Of a stretch of DNA of 64,000 nucleotides, positions 26,509 through 35,075 are shown piece by piece. Positions within the stretch are counted from its first letter, which is position 1. Each line of letters starts with the position of its first letter. The DNA is taken from contig NZ_JAGJEA010000002.1 in the NCBI RefSeq assembly GCF_018100805.1, forward strand, positions 496,001 through 560,000, given 5' to 3'. This DNA is from Aquimarina sp. MMG016 (GTDB taxonomy: Bacteria; Bacteroidota; Bacteroidia; Flavobacteriales; Flavobacteriaceae). The notes beneath the pieces were generated by a model that saw only the letters and a program-made list of their open reading frames with translations, had not been told where the DNA came from and did no database searches. The translations under genes were made by a program, and so were the position numbers.

Positions 26509-26988
26509 ATGAAGAAAGTTTTTTTTACACTAATCATTGTCGCTTTGGTCTCTTGTAGTCCTGCACAAAAGACTATTATCTCAGCTAAGAAAACACTAAA
26601 AGGGGAGTGGTCTTTAGACAAAATATCTTACGATCGTTCCGGAATATTCGACGTTACATTGTATAACGATGCTTCTGCAGAATGTTTTACAGGTTCTACT
26701 TGGAAATTTATTCCAAATAACAATACTGGTAAATACGATGTAAACCAAGCTAGTTGTACATCCACAGGAGCTAGAAACTTTAGATTTACAATTCCTAAAC
26801 CAGACGAAAGTGGCGAGTATAGCTTTATGTTCAAGCCAATCAATGAGAAGAAGAAAAGTACCAATAACAATAAAGGGTATAGAATGGCTTTGAAACATTT
26901 AGATGATACTACCATGACCTGGACTCAAACTGTGAGCTTAGAAGGTAAACCATTTGTAATTACAATGGATTTTAATAAACTACAATAA
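26509..26988 (+). CDS. Lipocalin-like lipoprotein
   Basis: 159 residues. A lipoprotein signal (ALVSCSPAQ, Cys16) is followed by KTLKGEWSLDKISYD, the strand-and-turn that opens lipocalin-like domains in Bacteroidota, and by a set of short beta strands (STWKFIPNNNTGKYDV, RMALKHLDDTTMTWTQT). The ligand is unknown. The gene is 23 bases upstream of the OmpA-like lipoprotein gene, so the two are probably co-expressed at the outer membrane. Confidence 0.8.
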   Translation: MKKVFFTLIIVALVSCSPAQKTIISAKKTLKGEWSLDKISYDRSGIFDVTLYNDASAECFTGSTWKFIPNNNTGKYDVNQASCTSTGARNFRFTIPKPDESGEYSFMFKPINEKKKSTNNNKGYRMALKHLDDTTMTWTQTVSLEGKPFVITMDFNKLQ

Positions 26989-27011
26989 CAATAATCAGAA
27001 ATTTCAATATA

Positions 27012-27704
27012 ATGAAGAAGAATATAAAAAAAATATCACTTGTACTATTATCTGTAGCGATGCTAACTGGATGTGATGCAGTACAAAATGCTAATAATAC
27101 ACAAAAAGGAGCTGTAATTGGTACTGCCGCCGGAGCTGTTCTGGGTGGAGTTATAGGAAATAATGTTGGAAAAAGAAATTCGGCATTAGGAGCTGTTATT
27201 GGAGGTGTTGTTGGTGGTGTAGCCGGTGGAGTTATTGGTAAACAGATGGATAAGCAAGCTCAGAAAATCGAGGAGGAAATTCCTGGAGCAGAGGTTACTA
27301 GAGTAGGAGAAGGGATTGATATCGTTTTTGATGAAAGTAGTGGAGTATATTTTGATACTAATAAATCTAATATCAATACTAAGTCCAGAGAAAACCTAAA
27401 AAAGTTAGTTGCTATTTTTAAGGAGTATCCAGATACTAACATTATAGTAGAAGGACATACAGACAGCACAGGTGATGATGCTTATAACTTGGAGTTATCA
27501 AAGAAGCGAGCTAATTCTGTAACTAGTTTTCTTATATCTAGTGGTATTTCTAAAGGACGTTTGACCACATATTGGCATGGTGAAACCTTACCAAAATATG
27601 ATAACGGAACTGCAGAAGGAAGATCAAAAAACAGAAGAGTAGAGCTTGGAGTTGTTGCTAATGAAGCTATGAAACAACAAGCTATAGAGCAATCAAAACA
27701 ATAA
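27012..27704 (+). CDS. OmpA-family lipoprotein with glycine-zipper segment
   Basis: 230 residues. Lipidated Cys21 (AMLTGCDAV) is followed by a glycine-zipper stretch (GAVIGTAAGAVLGGVIG, then GAVIGGVVGGVAGGVIG, about 36-77) that could insert in or lie along a membrane. The C-terminal OmpA-like domain (about 100-220) has the peptidoglycan-binding motif IIVEGHTDSTGDDAYNLELS and RSKNRRVEL. This is the YiaD-like architecture: a protein that links the outer membrane to peptidoglycan. A terminator follows. Confidence 0.92.
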   Translation: MKKNIKKISLVLLSVAMLTGCDAVQNANNTQKGAVIGTAAGAVLGGVIGNNVGKRNSALGAVIGGVVGGVAGGVIGKQMDKQAQKIEEEIPGAEVTRVGEGIDIVFDESSGVYFDTNKSNINTKSRENLKKLVAIFKEYPDTNIIVEGHTDSTGDDAYNLELSKKRANSVTSFLISSGISKGRLTTYWHGETLPKYDNGTAEGRSKNRRVELGVVANEAMKQQAIEQSKQ

Positions 27705-27724
27705 TTTCTGTAATCATTATATTA

Positions 27725-27754
27725 AAATCCCGACTATCCAGTTGGGATTTTTTT
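27725..27754 (+). terminator. Rho-independent terminator after the OmpA-like gene
   Basis: AAATCCCGAC (27725-27734) pairs with GTTGGGATTT (27741-27750) around a six-base loop and is followed by TTTT. Confidence 0.85.
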
Positions 27755-27782
27755 ATGCTTAAAATTTGTGTATCTTCATTTT

Positions 27783-28910
27783 ATGAACATCGATTCACAC
27801 ATCATTATTATTGGAGGGGGCTTAGCAGGATTGACTAGTGCTATCCATTTGGCTAAAGCCAAAATTCCTGTAATTCTTATCGAAAAAGATACGTATCCCA
27901 AACATAAAGTGTGTGGAGAGTATATTTCTAACGAAGTGCTTCCGTATTTGGAGTATTTGGATGTAGAAATAGAGCAGTTAAATCCTGTGCAGATTACAAA
28001 ATTTATGATCAGTACCCAAAACGGAGCGATCATTAATAGCAATTTACCTTTAGGTGGTTTTGGCGTAAGTAGATATGCTTTAGATCATCATCTTTGGGAT
28101 AAAGCTAGAGAATTAGGAGTTAAACTAATAAATAGTCAAGTAGTTGATATAAAGCAAAATAGTGATGTTTTTGAAATTAAAACTTTAAGTAGTCAACAAT
28201 TCACTTCTAAATACCTAATCGGAGCATATGGTAAACGTTCTGGTCTGGATCGTAAATTGGAACGTAGTTTTAGTGAAACGAAATCACCCTGGTTAGCAGT
28301 AAAAGCGCATTACAAAGCTGACTTTAGTGATGATACTGTAGCGTTACATAATTTTGAAGGTGGATATTGCGGACTTTCTAAAATAGAAAACAATATTGTA
28401 AACGCTTGTTATTTGGTGCATTACGATAGCTTCAAGAAATGTAAAGATATAAATAGCTTTCAGAATAAAGTGATGTGTCAGAACCCTCACTTAAAATCAT
28501 TTTTTGCAAATGCTACTCCTATATTTGAAAAACCAATCACGATTAGTCAGGTGAATTTCGAGAAAAAGAAGCCTATTGAAAATCATATTTTTATGACTGG
28601 AGATGCTGCAGGATTGATCCATCCGTTATGCGGTAACGGAATGGCAATGGCTATACAAGGGGCTCAAATCTTGTCCGAATTATTAATAGTAGATTACCGA
28701 CAACCTATTCTTTCTAGGTTACAGATAGAAAAAGAATATACAAAACAATGGAAAAAAGCTTTTTCTAAAAGACTGTTTACTGGAAGAGTTTTGCAACATG
28801 TTTTGTTACATAACCAAACACAGCAACTAGCACAAAAAATAGCAAGTACCATACCTTCAATTGTTCCCAAAATTATTAAACAAACTCATGGAAAACCATT
28901 AGTATGCTAA
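27783..28910 (+). CDS. FAD-dependent oxidoreductase (geranylgeranyl-reductase/monooxygenase-like) of the type III PKS cluster
   Basis: 375 residues from the ATG at 27783; a GTG five codons upstream is less likely. The N terminus has the dinucleotide-binding loop IIIIGGGLAGLTSAIHLAK and the second FAD motif GDAAGLIHPLCGNGMAMAI lies near residue 275. DTYPKHKVCGEYISNE resembles the geranylgeranyl-reductase and halogenase-like branch of flavoproteins. It probably hydroxylates, oxidises or reduces the polyketide product. It overlaps the methyltransferase gene by seven bases and heads the cluster, directly after a terminator, so the promoter must lie in the roughly 30 bases before it. Confidence 0.88.
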   Translation: MNIDSHIIIIGGGLAGLTSAIHLAKAKIPVILIEKDTYPKHKVCGEYISNEVLPYLEYLDVEIEQLNPVQITKFMISTQNGAIINSNLPLGGFGVSRYALDHHLWDKARELGVKLINSQVVDIKQNSDVFEIKTLSSQQFTSKYLIGAYGKRSGLDRKLERSFSETKSPWLAVKAHYKADFSDDTVALHNFEGGYCGLSKIENNIVNACYLVHYDSFKKCKDINSFQNKVMCQNPHLKSFFANATPIFEKPITISQVNFEKKKPIENHIFMTGDAAGLIHPLCGNGMAMAIQGAQILSELLIVDYRQPILSRLQIEKEYTKQWKKAFSKRLFTGRVLQHVLLHNQTQQLAQKIASTIPSIVPKIIKQTHGKPLVC

Positions 28911-29620
28911 TAAATACAGAATCCCGAAGTACCGAGGAAGAGTTGATGGATGATTTTACTATGGAAGGAGCTACCTTAGCAAAGACTCTTAAGGATATTG
29001 CTAAGTTGAATCGTTGGTTAGGCGGTAATAAAATAACATTAGACGGTGTAACCTTTTTACTAAACAATTTAACTAAGGATAAAGAATATGTAATAGTTGA
29101 TATTGGATGTGGAAATGGTGATATGCTTAGAGAAATAGCCCAATTTGGTAGAAATAAAGGATATAGATTTAAGTTAGTTGGTGTAGATGCTAATATGTTT
29201 ACGATTAAAAAAGCAAAAGAATTATCTACAGCATATCAAGAAATCGAATATCTCGTAGAAAATATTTTTGATGAATCTTATGCAAAACGTGAATTTGATA
29301 TTGTTTTGTGTACGTTAACACTACATCATTTTGATAATCAACAAATAAGCGATTTACTTAAAACAATTTGCGCTCAAGCGAAAGTTGGAGTAGTTATTAA
29401 CGACTTACAAAGAAGTAAGTTGGCTTATTATCTTTTTAAATTAGTTTGTGTTATTTTTATCTCCAATCCAATGGCTAGATATGATGGTGCAATATCTATT
29501 TTGAGAGGTTTTAAGAAAAGGGAGTTGTTGAATTTTACTAAAACCTTGCCATTAGTATTTCATCGTATTCGATGGAGATGGGCTTTTAGATATCAATGGA
29601 TTATTAAGAAAACAAAATAA
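28904..29620 (+). CDS. Class I SAM-dependent methyltransferase
   Basis: 238 residues. The SAM-binding motif I is VIVDIGCGNGDMLREIA (about 64-80), followed by VGVDAN (motif II) and FDIVLCTLTLHHF (motif III/IV). The N-terminal 60 residues include an EELMDDFTMEGATLAKTL helix also found in partner methyltransferases of type III PKS genes. It overlaps the FAD oxidoreductase and is followed by the PKS gene two bases after its stop, so translation of all three appears coupled. It likely methylates the aromatic or pyrone product at O or C. Confidence 0.88.
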   Translation: MLINTESRSTEEELMDDFTMEGATLAKTLKDIAKLNRWLGGNKITLDGVTFLLNNLTKDKEYVIVDIGCGNGDMLREIAQFGRNKGYRFKLVGVDANMFTIKKAKELSTAYQEIEYLVENIFDESYAKREFDIVLCTLTLHHFDNQQISDLLKTICAQAKVGVVINDLQRSKLAYYLFKLVCVIFISNPMARYDGAISILRGFKKRELLNFTKTLPLVFHRIRWRWAFRYQWIIKKTK

Positions 29621-29622
29621 GT

Positions 29623-30675
29623 TTGAGCGTAAAAATAACAACGGTTGCCAAGCAATTGCCACAATATATGAGAGAAACAAAAGAGATTTTACCTTTTGTT
29701 TCACAATGGCTTTCTGGTCAGGAAGATAGATTCCGAAGAAAAATACTAAAGATCTTTGAAAATGCTGCAGTAGATAGAAGATTTGGTATTATGAGTATCG
29801 AAGAAGTATTTACCGCTACTTCTTTTCAAGAAAAAAATGATATCTATATTAGAGAAGTAAAGCAGCTAGGCACATCGGTGCTGAAAAAAGCACTTGATAA
29901 AGCAGGTTGGGACCCAAAGTCACTAGATTACATAATTACAGTGAGTTGTACAGGTATTATGATTCCTTCGTTAGACGCTTATCTGATTAATGATCTAAAA
30001 TTAAAACAGGATATAGTTCGTCTTCCTGTTACAGAGATGGGTTGCGCTGCTGGAGTCTCTGGAATTATATATGCCCGAAATTTTCTACAAGCTCACCCAG
30101 GTAAGAGAGCAGCAGTTATTGCTATAGAATCTCCTACCGCTACATTTCAATTAGATGATTTTAGTATGGTCAATATGGTGAGTGCAGCTATTTTTGGAGA
30201 CGGAGCCGCTTGTGCATTATTATCTTCTGAAGAAGAAGTGAATGGGCCTCAAATAATAGGAGATGAGATGTATCATTTTTATGATGCTACGACAATGATG
30301 GGATTTAGTATGACAAATGGAGGATTACAGATGGTTTTAGATCAAGAGGTTCCCGCCAAAATTGCGGAGCATTTTCCTAAAATTATCCATCCATTCCTTG
30401 AAAATTATGGAAAAAATATTGAAGATATTGATCATTTGATATTTCATCCTGGTGGAAAGAAAATTGTTCAAACTGTGGAAGAGCTATTTGGACATTTAGG
30501 AAAGAATATTGATGAAACTAAAGCTGTCCTAAAAGATTATGGAAATATGAGCAGTGCTACAGTATTGTACGTATTAGAGCAATTTATGGACAAAAAACCA
30601 TCAAAAGGTGATTTAGGGTTAATGTTAAGCTTTGGTCCTGGTTTTTCTGCTCAACGAATATTATTGGAATGGTAA
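29623..30675 (+). CDS. Type III polyketide synthase (chalcone-synthase superfamily)
   Basis: 350 residues with the complete catalytic triad: C141 in VTEMGCAAGVSG, H275 in LIFHPGGKK and N308 in YGNMSSATVLYVLE. It condenses malonyl-CoA units onto an acyl starter without an acyl carrier protein of its own. The start is a TTG at 29623, which keeps the conserved SVKITTVAKQLPQY opening; the next ATG (29668) would cut it. The neighbours (KAS, ACP, dehydratase, enoyl reductase) suggest a fatty acyl starter made in the cluster, giving an alkyl resorcinol, phenol or pyrone. The product is unknown. Distinct from plant chalcone synthases by the bacterial-type insert-free length. Confidence 0.95.
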   Translation: MSVKITTVAKQLPQYMRETKEILPFVSQWLSGQEDRFRRKILKIFENAAVDRRFGIMSIEEVFTATSFQEKNDIYIREVKQLGTSVLKKALDKAGWDPKSLDYIITVSCTGIMIPSLDAYLINDLKLKQDIVRLPVTEMGCAAGVSGIIYARNFLQAHPGKRAAVIAIESPTATFQLDDFSMVNMVSAAIFGDGAACALLSSEEEVNGPQIIGDEMYHFYDATTMMGFSMTNGGLQMVLDQEVPAKIAEHFPKIIHPFLENYGKNIEDIDHLIFHPGGKKIVQTVEELFGHLGKNIDETKAVLKDYGNMSSATVLYVLEQFMDKKPSKGDLGLMLSFGPGFSAQRILLEW

Positions 30676-30678
30676 ATT

Positions 30679-31470
30679 ATGTATAAAGATTTTGAACATA
30701 AAAATGAATGGGCGCTTATTTTAGGAGGTAGTAGCGGTTTAGGTTTAGCTACGGCTAAAAAACTTGCCTCTCACGGTATGAACATCATCATTTTGTATCG
30801 TAATCGCAGAAGTGAACTAAAACAGATTGAAACAGAGTTTGAAGCCGTCAGAAGTCTTGGTGTGAGGATACTTTCTTATAATATCGATATTCAAAAACCT
30901 GAAAAGAGAGAAGAAGTTATTAATGACATTAAGAAAAGTATTCATAATGGAAAAATAAAAACTTTGGTACATAGCGTAGCTAAGGGGAACTTAAAACCAA
31001 TGATTGGCGAAAGTCAAGAACTTAAAAATGATGATTTTCATTTAACCATTGATGCTATGGCAATTAGCTTATATGATTGGACAAAAGCTATTTTTACTTC
31101 TAAGCTTTTTTCAGACGACACTAGGGTTATTTCGTTTACTAGTGAAGGAAACATTAAAGCCTGGAAAAATTATGCTGCCGTATCAGCAGCTAAAGTAGCT
31201 CTCGAAGCTATTACCAGAAATATTGCACTTGAATTTGCTCCATATGGTATTAAAGCAAATTGCTTACAACCAGGAGCAGTAGACACTGCATCATTACGAA
31301 TGATCCCAGGAAATGAAGATATTATAGAAAATAGTATCAAACGTAATCCTTTTAACAGATTAACAACACCAGAAGATGTAGCAAACATAGTATATTTACT
31401 ATGCAAAGATGAAGCCGCTTGGGTTAACGGATGTATCATTCCTGTCAATGGTGGTGAGCATTTAAATTAG
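30679..31470 (+). CDS. FabL-like enoyl-ACP reductase (SDR family)
   Basis: 263 residues. The Rossmann motif is LILGGSSGLGLATAKKLA (about 13-30). The catalytic pair is Tyr165 and Lys172 in NYAAVSAAKVALEA, spaced Y-x6-K. Ketoreductases use Y-x3-K; Y-x6-K is the spacing of enoyl-ACP reductases of the FabI/FabL type. The surrounding sequence (GNIKAWKNY, then ALEAITRNIALEF, then GAVDTASLRMIPGNEDI) matches the Bacillus FabL pattern more than FabG. I therefore read it as the enoyl reductase of the cluster's own acyl-chain pathway. It starts three bases after the PKS stop. No dedicated ketoreductase is seen nearby; the housekeeping FabG could serve. Confidence 0.8.
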   Translation: MYKDFEHKNEWALILGGSSGLGLATAKKLASHGMNIIILYRNRRSELKQIETEFEAVRSLGVRILSYNIDIQKPEKREEVINDIKKSIHNGKIKTLVHSVAKGNLKPMIGESQELKNDDFHLTIDAMAISLYDWTKAIFTSKLFSDDTRVISFTSEGNIKAWKNYAAVSAAKVALEAITRNIALEFAPYGIKANCLQPGAVDTASLRMIPGNEDIIENSIKRNPFNRLTTPEDVANIVYLLCKDEAAWVNGCIIPVNGGEHLN

Positions 31471-31500
31471 CTATTGCTTAACGTTTTAAATTAATCGATT

Positions 31501-31989
31501 ATGAAAAACTTGTTTATACTCTGTCTCCCTATATTGATGCATATAATATCTTCTTGCAAAGACGATAACACCACCGCTATGATGATTTCAAACCCTGAAA
31601 TAACAGGAGATACTGCAGAGATAGTAAGTGTGTCTACATCCGGAGATGAAAATAACTATACATTCAGTGTAGGAATTAAAAGTCCTGATACGGGTTGCGC
31701 GCAGTATGCCAATTGGTGGGAGGTCTTTACAGAAGATGGTACGTTAATCTATCGTAGGATTTTAGCCCATAGTCATGTCAATGAACAGCCTTTTGTGAGA
31801 ACAGGAGGTCCGGTTGATATCAATAAAGATCAAATAATATATGTCAGAGCACATATGAATACAAGTGGATATGGTACTAAAGTCTATAAGGGAAGTATTT
31901 CAGCAGGATTTAATACTGAAACCTTGGCAGCTGACTTCGCTAGTGATTTAGCAACTACCCAGCCTTTACCAACAGGATGTTCTTTTTAA
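31501..31989 (+). CDS. Hypothetical lipoprotein within the PKS cluster
   Basis: 162 residues, no recognised domain. The signal peptide ends in HIISSCKDDNTT; the CKDD start of the mature protein matches the Lys-(Asp/Glu)2 export signal known for surface-exposed lipoproteins in Bacteroidota. The mature part is beta-rich, with NNYTFSVGIKSPDTGCAQYANWWEVF and FVRTGGPVDINKDQIIYVRAHM, and it has two more Cys residues that might pair. It lies on the same strand between the FabL-like and FabZ-like genes with 30- and 15-base gaps, so it is probably co-transcribed. A role in product export or storage is possible but unsupported. Confidence 0.75.
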   Translation: MKNLFILCLPILMHIISSCKDDNTTAMMISNPEITGDTAEIVSVSTSGDENNYTFSVGIKSPDTGCAQYANWWEVFTEDGTLIYRRILAHSHVNEQPFVRTGGPVDINKDQIIYVRAHMNTSGYGTKVYKGSISAGFNTETLAADFASDLATTQPLPTGCSF

Positions 31990-32004
31990 ATTAAAATATA
32001 GATA

Positions 32005-32448
32005 GTGATTTCAGACTTTATCATACAAAATTTACCTTATGACAAACCATTTTTGTTTGTAGATCAGATTATTGATGTCAATGAAGATTATATTAAAGGA
32101 ACCTATACTTTCAATAAAGACGAATTCTTCTACAAGGGACATTTTAAAGACAATCCGGTAACTCCGGGAGTAATTCTTACAGAATGTATGGCGCAAATTG
32201 GACTAGCTGGTATGGGTATTTATATGTATAAAGATAAACTAGAAGAACTCTCTGGAGTTGCAATGACTAGCAATACCATTGATTATTATAAACCTGTTTT
32301 TCCCGGTGAAAAAGTGACTGTAATTGCTGATAAAGAATATTTTAGGTTCCAAAAACTAAAATGCAATATCGCAATGTATAATGAAAAAGATGTTTTGGTT
32401 GCTAAAGGCAGTATTTCTGGAATGATAGCTAAATTCCATGCATTATGA
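32005..32448 (+). CDS. FabZ-like 3-hydroxyacyl-ACP dehydratase
   Basis: 147 residues, a hot-dog fold protein. The catalytic motif is GHFKDNPVTPGVILTECMAQ, giving His46 and Glu60 as the expected dyad, preceded by PYDKPFLFVDQII as in FabZ. It would dehydrate 3-hydroxyacyl-ACP in the starter-chain pathway, between a ketoreductase and the FabL-like reductase. The start is a GTG at 32005; no ATG precedes the conserved DFIIQNLPYDKP. The stop overlaps the next gene by four bases (ATGA). Confidence 0.88.
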   Translation: MISDFIIQNLPYDKPFLFVDQIIDVNEDYIKGTYTFNKDEFFYKGHFKDNPVTPGVILTECMAQIGLAGMGIYMYKDKLEELSGVAMTSNTIDYYKPVFPGEKVTVIADKEYFRFQKLKCNIAMYNEKDVLVAKGSISGMIAKFHAL

Positions 32449-33347
32449 GTATTGGATATGAATTAGTCAAGTTCGTTTTGAAATTAAAAGGAGAGAAAAA
32501 ATCCTGGTCAAAAGATCCTATTGATTATATCAATAAAAGAAAACAAGATATTCATTCTCCAAATAAGTTATTGTTATGGGGCTGCAACTATACTTCTAAA
32601 AAAATACAAGACAGTATAATTACGGTTGTTAACCCTAAAAGCCAAAGTACTAGTCACCTGATTTTATATTGCCATGGTGGAGGTTTTATTTATGGTCCTA
32701 CAAGAGAATATTGGATGGCTGTTGCCAAAATTGCAAAACAAACCAGTACAGAAACTTGGATGATTGATTATCCTAAAGCTCCCGAAAACACTATACAAAC
32801 TATTACCGAAAATATATATCAAGTATATCTTGAAGCTTGTAAACAATATGAAACATCAAAAATTATACTTCTTGGAGATTCGGTAGGGGGAAACCTTATA
32901 TTATCGCTTACACAACGGTTAATACAAGAAAATTTAAAGCTACCGAATAGACTTATACCTATTACACCGGTAATGGATGCAAGTCTTACGAATCCAAAAA
33001 TAGTAGAACTTGATCCTATAGACCCGATTCTAAGTTATAAAGGAGTATTGTCTGCAAAAAAGATGTGTGCAGGTAATTTATCTCTTAGAAATCCTTTGAT
33101 TTCGCCTTTATATGGTTCTTTTAGAAATTTTCCTCCTATACGTTTGTTTATGGCAACACACGATATATTAATGCCTGATCAAGAGCTTTTTGTGGAAAAG
33201 GCAAAAGAAGAAGGTGTAGATATCAAGGTTTTCACAGGAGAAGGAATGCCTCATATATGGCCGGTATTACCAATAATGAAAGAGTCAAAAAAAGCATTGC
33301 AACAAATTATTTCTATTATTAACCAGGCACTGCATAATGAAAGATAG
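32445..33347 (+). CDS. Alpha/beta hydrolase, hormone-sensitive-lipase-like
   Basis: 300 residues. The oxyanion motif HGGGF (77-81) and nucleophile Ser146 in LLGDSVGGN place it in the HSL (family IV) esterases; the Asp is in MATHDILMPDQ and the His in GMPHIWPV. Cytosolic, no signal peptide. Within the cluster it may release a finished or stalled acyl chain from a carrier, or deacylate the product; which one cannot be said. It overlaps the dehydratase by four bases and the KAS gene by eleven, so the three are translated together. Confidence 0.87.
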   Translation: MSIGYELVKFVLKLKGEKKSWSKDPIDYINKRKQDIHSPNKLLLWGCNYTSKKIQDSIITVVNPKSQSTSHLILYCHGGGFIYGPTREYWMAVAKIAKQTSTETWMIDYPKAPENTIQTITENIYQVYLEACKQYETSKIILLGDSVGGNLILSLTQRLIQENLKLPNRLIPITPVMDASLTNPKIVELDPIDPILSYKGVLSAKKMCAGNLSLRNPLISPLYGSFRNFPPIRLFMATHDILMPDQELFVEKAKEEGVDIKVFTGEGMPHIWPVLPIMKESKKALQQIISIINQALHNER

Positions 33348-34614
33348 GAGAGTAGTCATTACAGGATTAGGAGTGGTATCACCAAATGGAATGATCGTTT
33401 CAGAATTTTTAAATGCGATTCAGCATGGTGTTAGTGGTATTGAGTATATTGCAGAACTAGAAAAGCTAAAATTTTCCTGTCAAATTGCTGGAAAACCAAA
33501 ATATAGAAAAGATTACCTAAACGATTACTTTAACAAAATTCAACTTAAAGGATTGAATGCTTCTGGGATAGAATATGGTGTAATTGCCGGTATGGATGCC
33601 TGGAAAGATGCAGGATTATCTATCAATACCTCCAACGAACCTCTTTGGAATGCCGGAGTGATTTTCGGAACTGGGATTCTAGGTGTAGATAAATTTAGAG
33701 AAGCGATTTACAAAGTAGATGAAGGCAATGTAAGAAGGCTAGGGAGTACATCGGTTACCCAAACTATGGCCAGTGGAATAAGTGCTTTTTTAGGAGGAAT
33801 GTTAGGTTGCGGCAATGTGGTAACTACCAATTCTTCTGCTTGTAGCACAGGAACTGAAGCTATTTTAATGGCCTATGACCGTATTTCTAGTGGTAAAGCC
33901 GAAATTATCCTTGCGGGAAGTACAAGCGATAGTGGCCCTTATGTTTGGGGTGGTTTTGATGCTATGCGTATTTTACCACATAAATATAATGATAATCCTA
34001 TTGAAGCTTCCAGACCAATGAGCGCTAGTGCCAGTGGTTTTATACCTGGAAGTGGAGCAGGGGCTCTGGTGATAGAAAGTTTGGAAAGCGCTCAAAAACG
34101 CGGAGCTACTATTTATGCAGAAATTCTTGGTGGACATATTAATAGTGGAGGACAGCGTAGTGGAGGAAGTATGACAGCTCCTAATAGTGTGGCTGTGAAA
34201 CAATGTATAAAACAAGCCGTTATCAATTCAGGGATACAAGCAGATGATATTGATGTAATCAATGGTCATTTAACTGCTACCACCAAAGACGCTACAGAAA
34301 TTAAAAATTGGAGTGAAGCACTTGGAAGAAAAGGAACTGATTTTCCTTATATAAACTCATTAAAAAGTCTAGTAGGGCATTGCCTGGCAGCTTCAGGAAG
34401 TATAGAAAGCGTAGCAACAGTATTGCAGATCAAGGAAAATTTTGTTTTTGGAAATATTAATTGTGAAGATCTTCATCCAGAGATAGCTTCAATCGTTTCC
34501 AGAGACAACATACCAACAGAAACACTTCAATATTCTCCTAATATTATCGCAAAAGCAAGCTTTGGATTTGGAGATGTCAATGCATGTATTATCTTTAAAA
34601 AGTATAATAATTGA
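33337..34614 (+). CDS. Beta-ketoacyl-ACP synthase, KAS II (FabF)-like
   Basis: 425 residues. Catalytic triad Cys169 (TNSSACSTGTEA), His311 (INGHLTATTKDATE) and His348 (SLVGHCLAASG) is complete. The second motif usually reads HGTGT or HGTST; here HLTAT still keeps the His. It would elongate ACP-bound acyl chains. Together with the ACP, FabZ-like and FabL-like genes it forms a dedicated reduced-chain pathway next to the type III PKS. No chain-length-factor partner is visible, so it is likely a homodimer. Confidence 0.9.
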   Translation: MKDRRVVITGLGVVSPNGMIVSEFLNAIQHGVSGIEYIAELEKLKFSCQIAGKPKYRKDYLNDYFNKIQLKGLNASGIEYGVIAGMDAWKDAGLSINTSNEPLWNAGVIFGTGILGVDKFREAIYKVDEGNVRRLGSTSVTQTMASGISAFLGGMLGCGNVVTTNSSACSTGTEAILMAYDRISSGKAEIILAGSTSDSGPYVWGGFDAMRILPHKYNDNPIEASRPMSASASGFIPGSGAGALVIESLESAQKRGATIYAEILGGHINSGGQRSGGSMTAPNSVAVKQCIKQAVINSGIQADDIDVINGHLTATTKDATEIKNWSEALGRKGTDFPYINSLKSLVGHCLAASGSIESVATVLQIKENFVFGNINCEDLHPEIASIVSRDNIPTETLQYSPNIIAKASFGFGDVNACIIFKKYNN

Positions 34615-34673
34615 TAAGAATCACCATACTTAAGTGTAAAACTATGATTCTTACATACTTTGAAACTTAAAAC

Positions 34674-34928
34674 ATGACTCAAGAAGAATTACTTTCAAAA
34701 TTAAAAACCATTATAGCACCATATTTACCTGAAGATGTTTCATTAGATGATGTGTCAATAAATAGTCATTTTATCAACGAATTGAATATTAATTCTGCGA
34801 ACTTAGTAGATGTCGTATTGGATGTAGAAGACGAGTTCGACATAGAAATTGATAATGATGCCATGGAAAAAATGCTGACAGTAAAAGCTTCAATAGAAGT
34901 TATTGAAGGTAAACTAGCTGCCAAATAA
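34674..34928 (+). CDS. Acyl carrier protein
   Basis: 84 residues, acidic, four-helix ACP pattern. The phosphopantetheine serine is Ser41 in ELNINSANLVDVVLDVEDEF. Most ACPs read Asp-Ser-Leu at this place; here the residue before Ser is Asn and the one after is Ala, while the following LVDVV and LDVEDEF helix II is normal. The change could tune which phosphopantetheinyl transferase or KAS it uses. It lies 59 bases after the KAS gene and is the last recognisable member of the cluster. Confidence 0.87.
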   Translation: MTQEELLSKLKTIIAPYLPEDVSLDDVSINSHFINELNINSANLVDVVLDVEDEFDIEIDNDAMEKMLTVKASIEVIEGKLAAK

Positions 34929-35075
34929 AATTTTAGAAGATCTTCAGTTTTCTTTGACTTATCAAGTTTTACATTCCGCTTTTATCATTGATTTATGAAA
35001 ATTTGTGATTTCTTTTTATACTTTTGGATGATATCAAATAAGTAATTCATTAATCAGAATAATAAGCAATACACA

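Noticed and set aside
27768..27782. GTG start for the FAD oxidoreductase
   Set aside because: The ATG at 27783 starts right before the FAD-binding strand, the usual place; the GTG lies in a promoter-like stretch.
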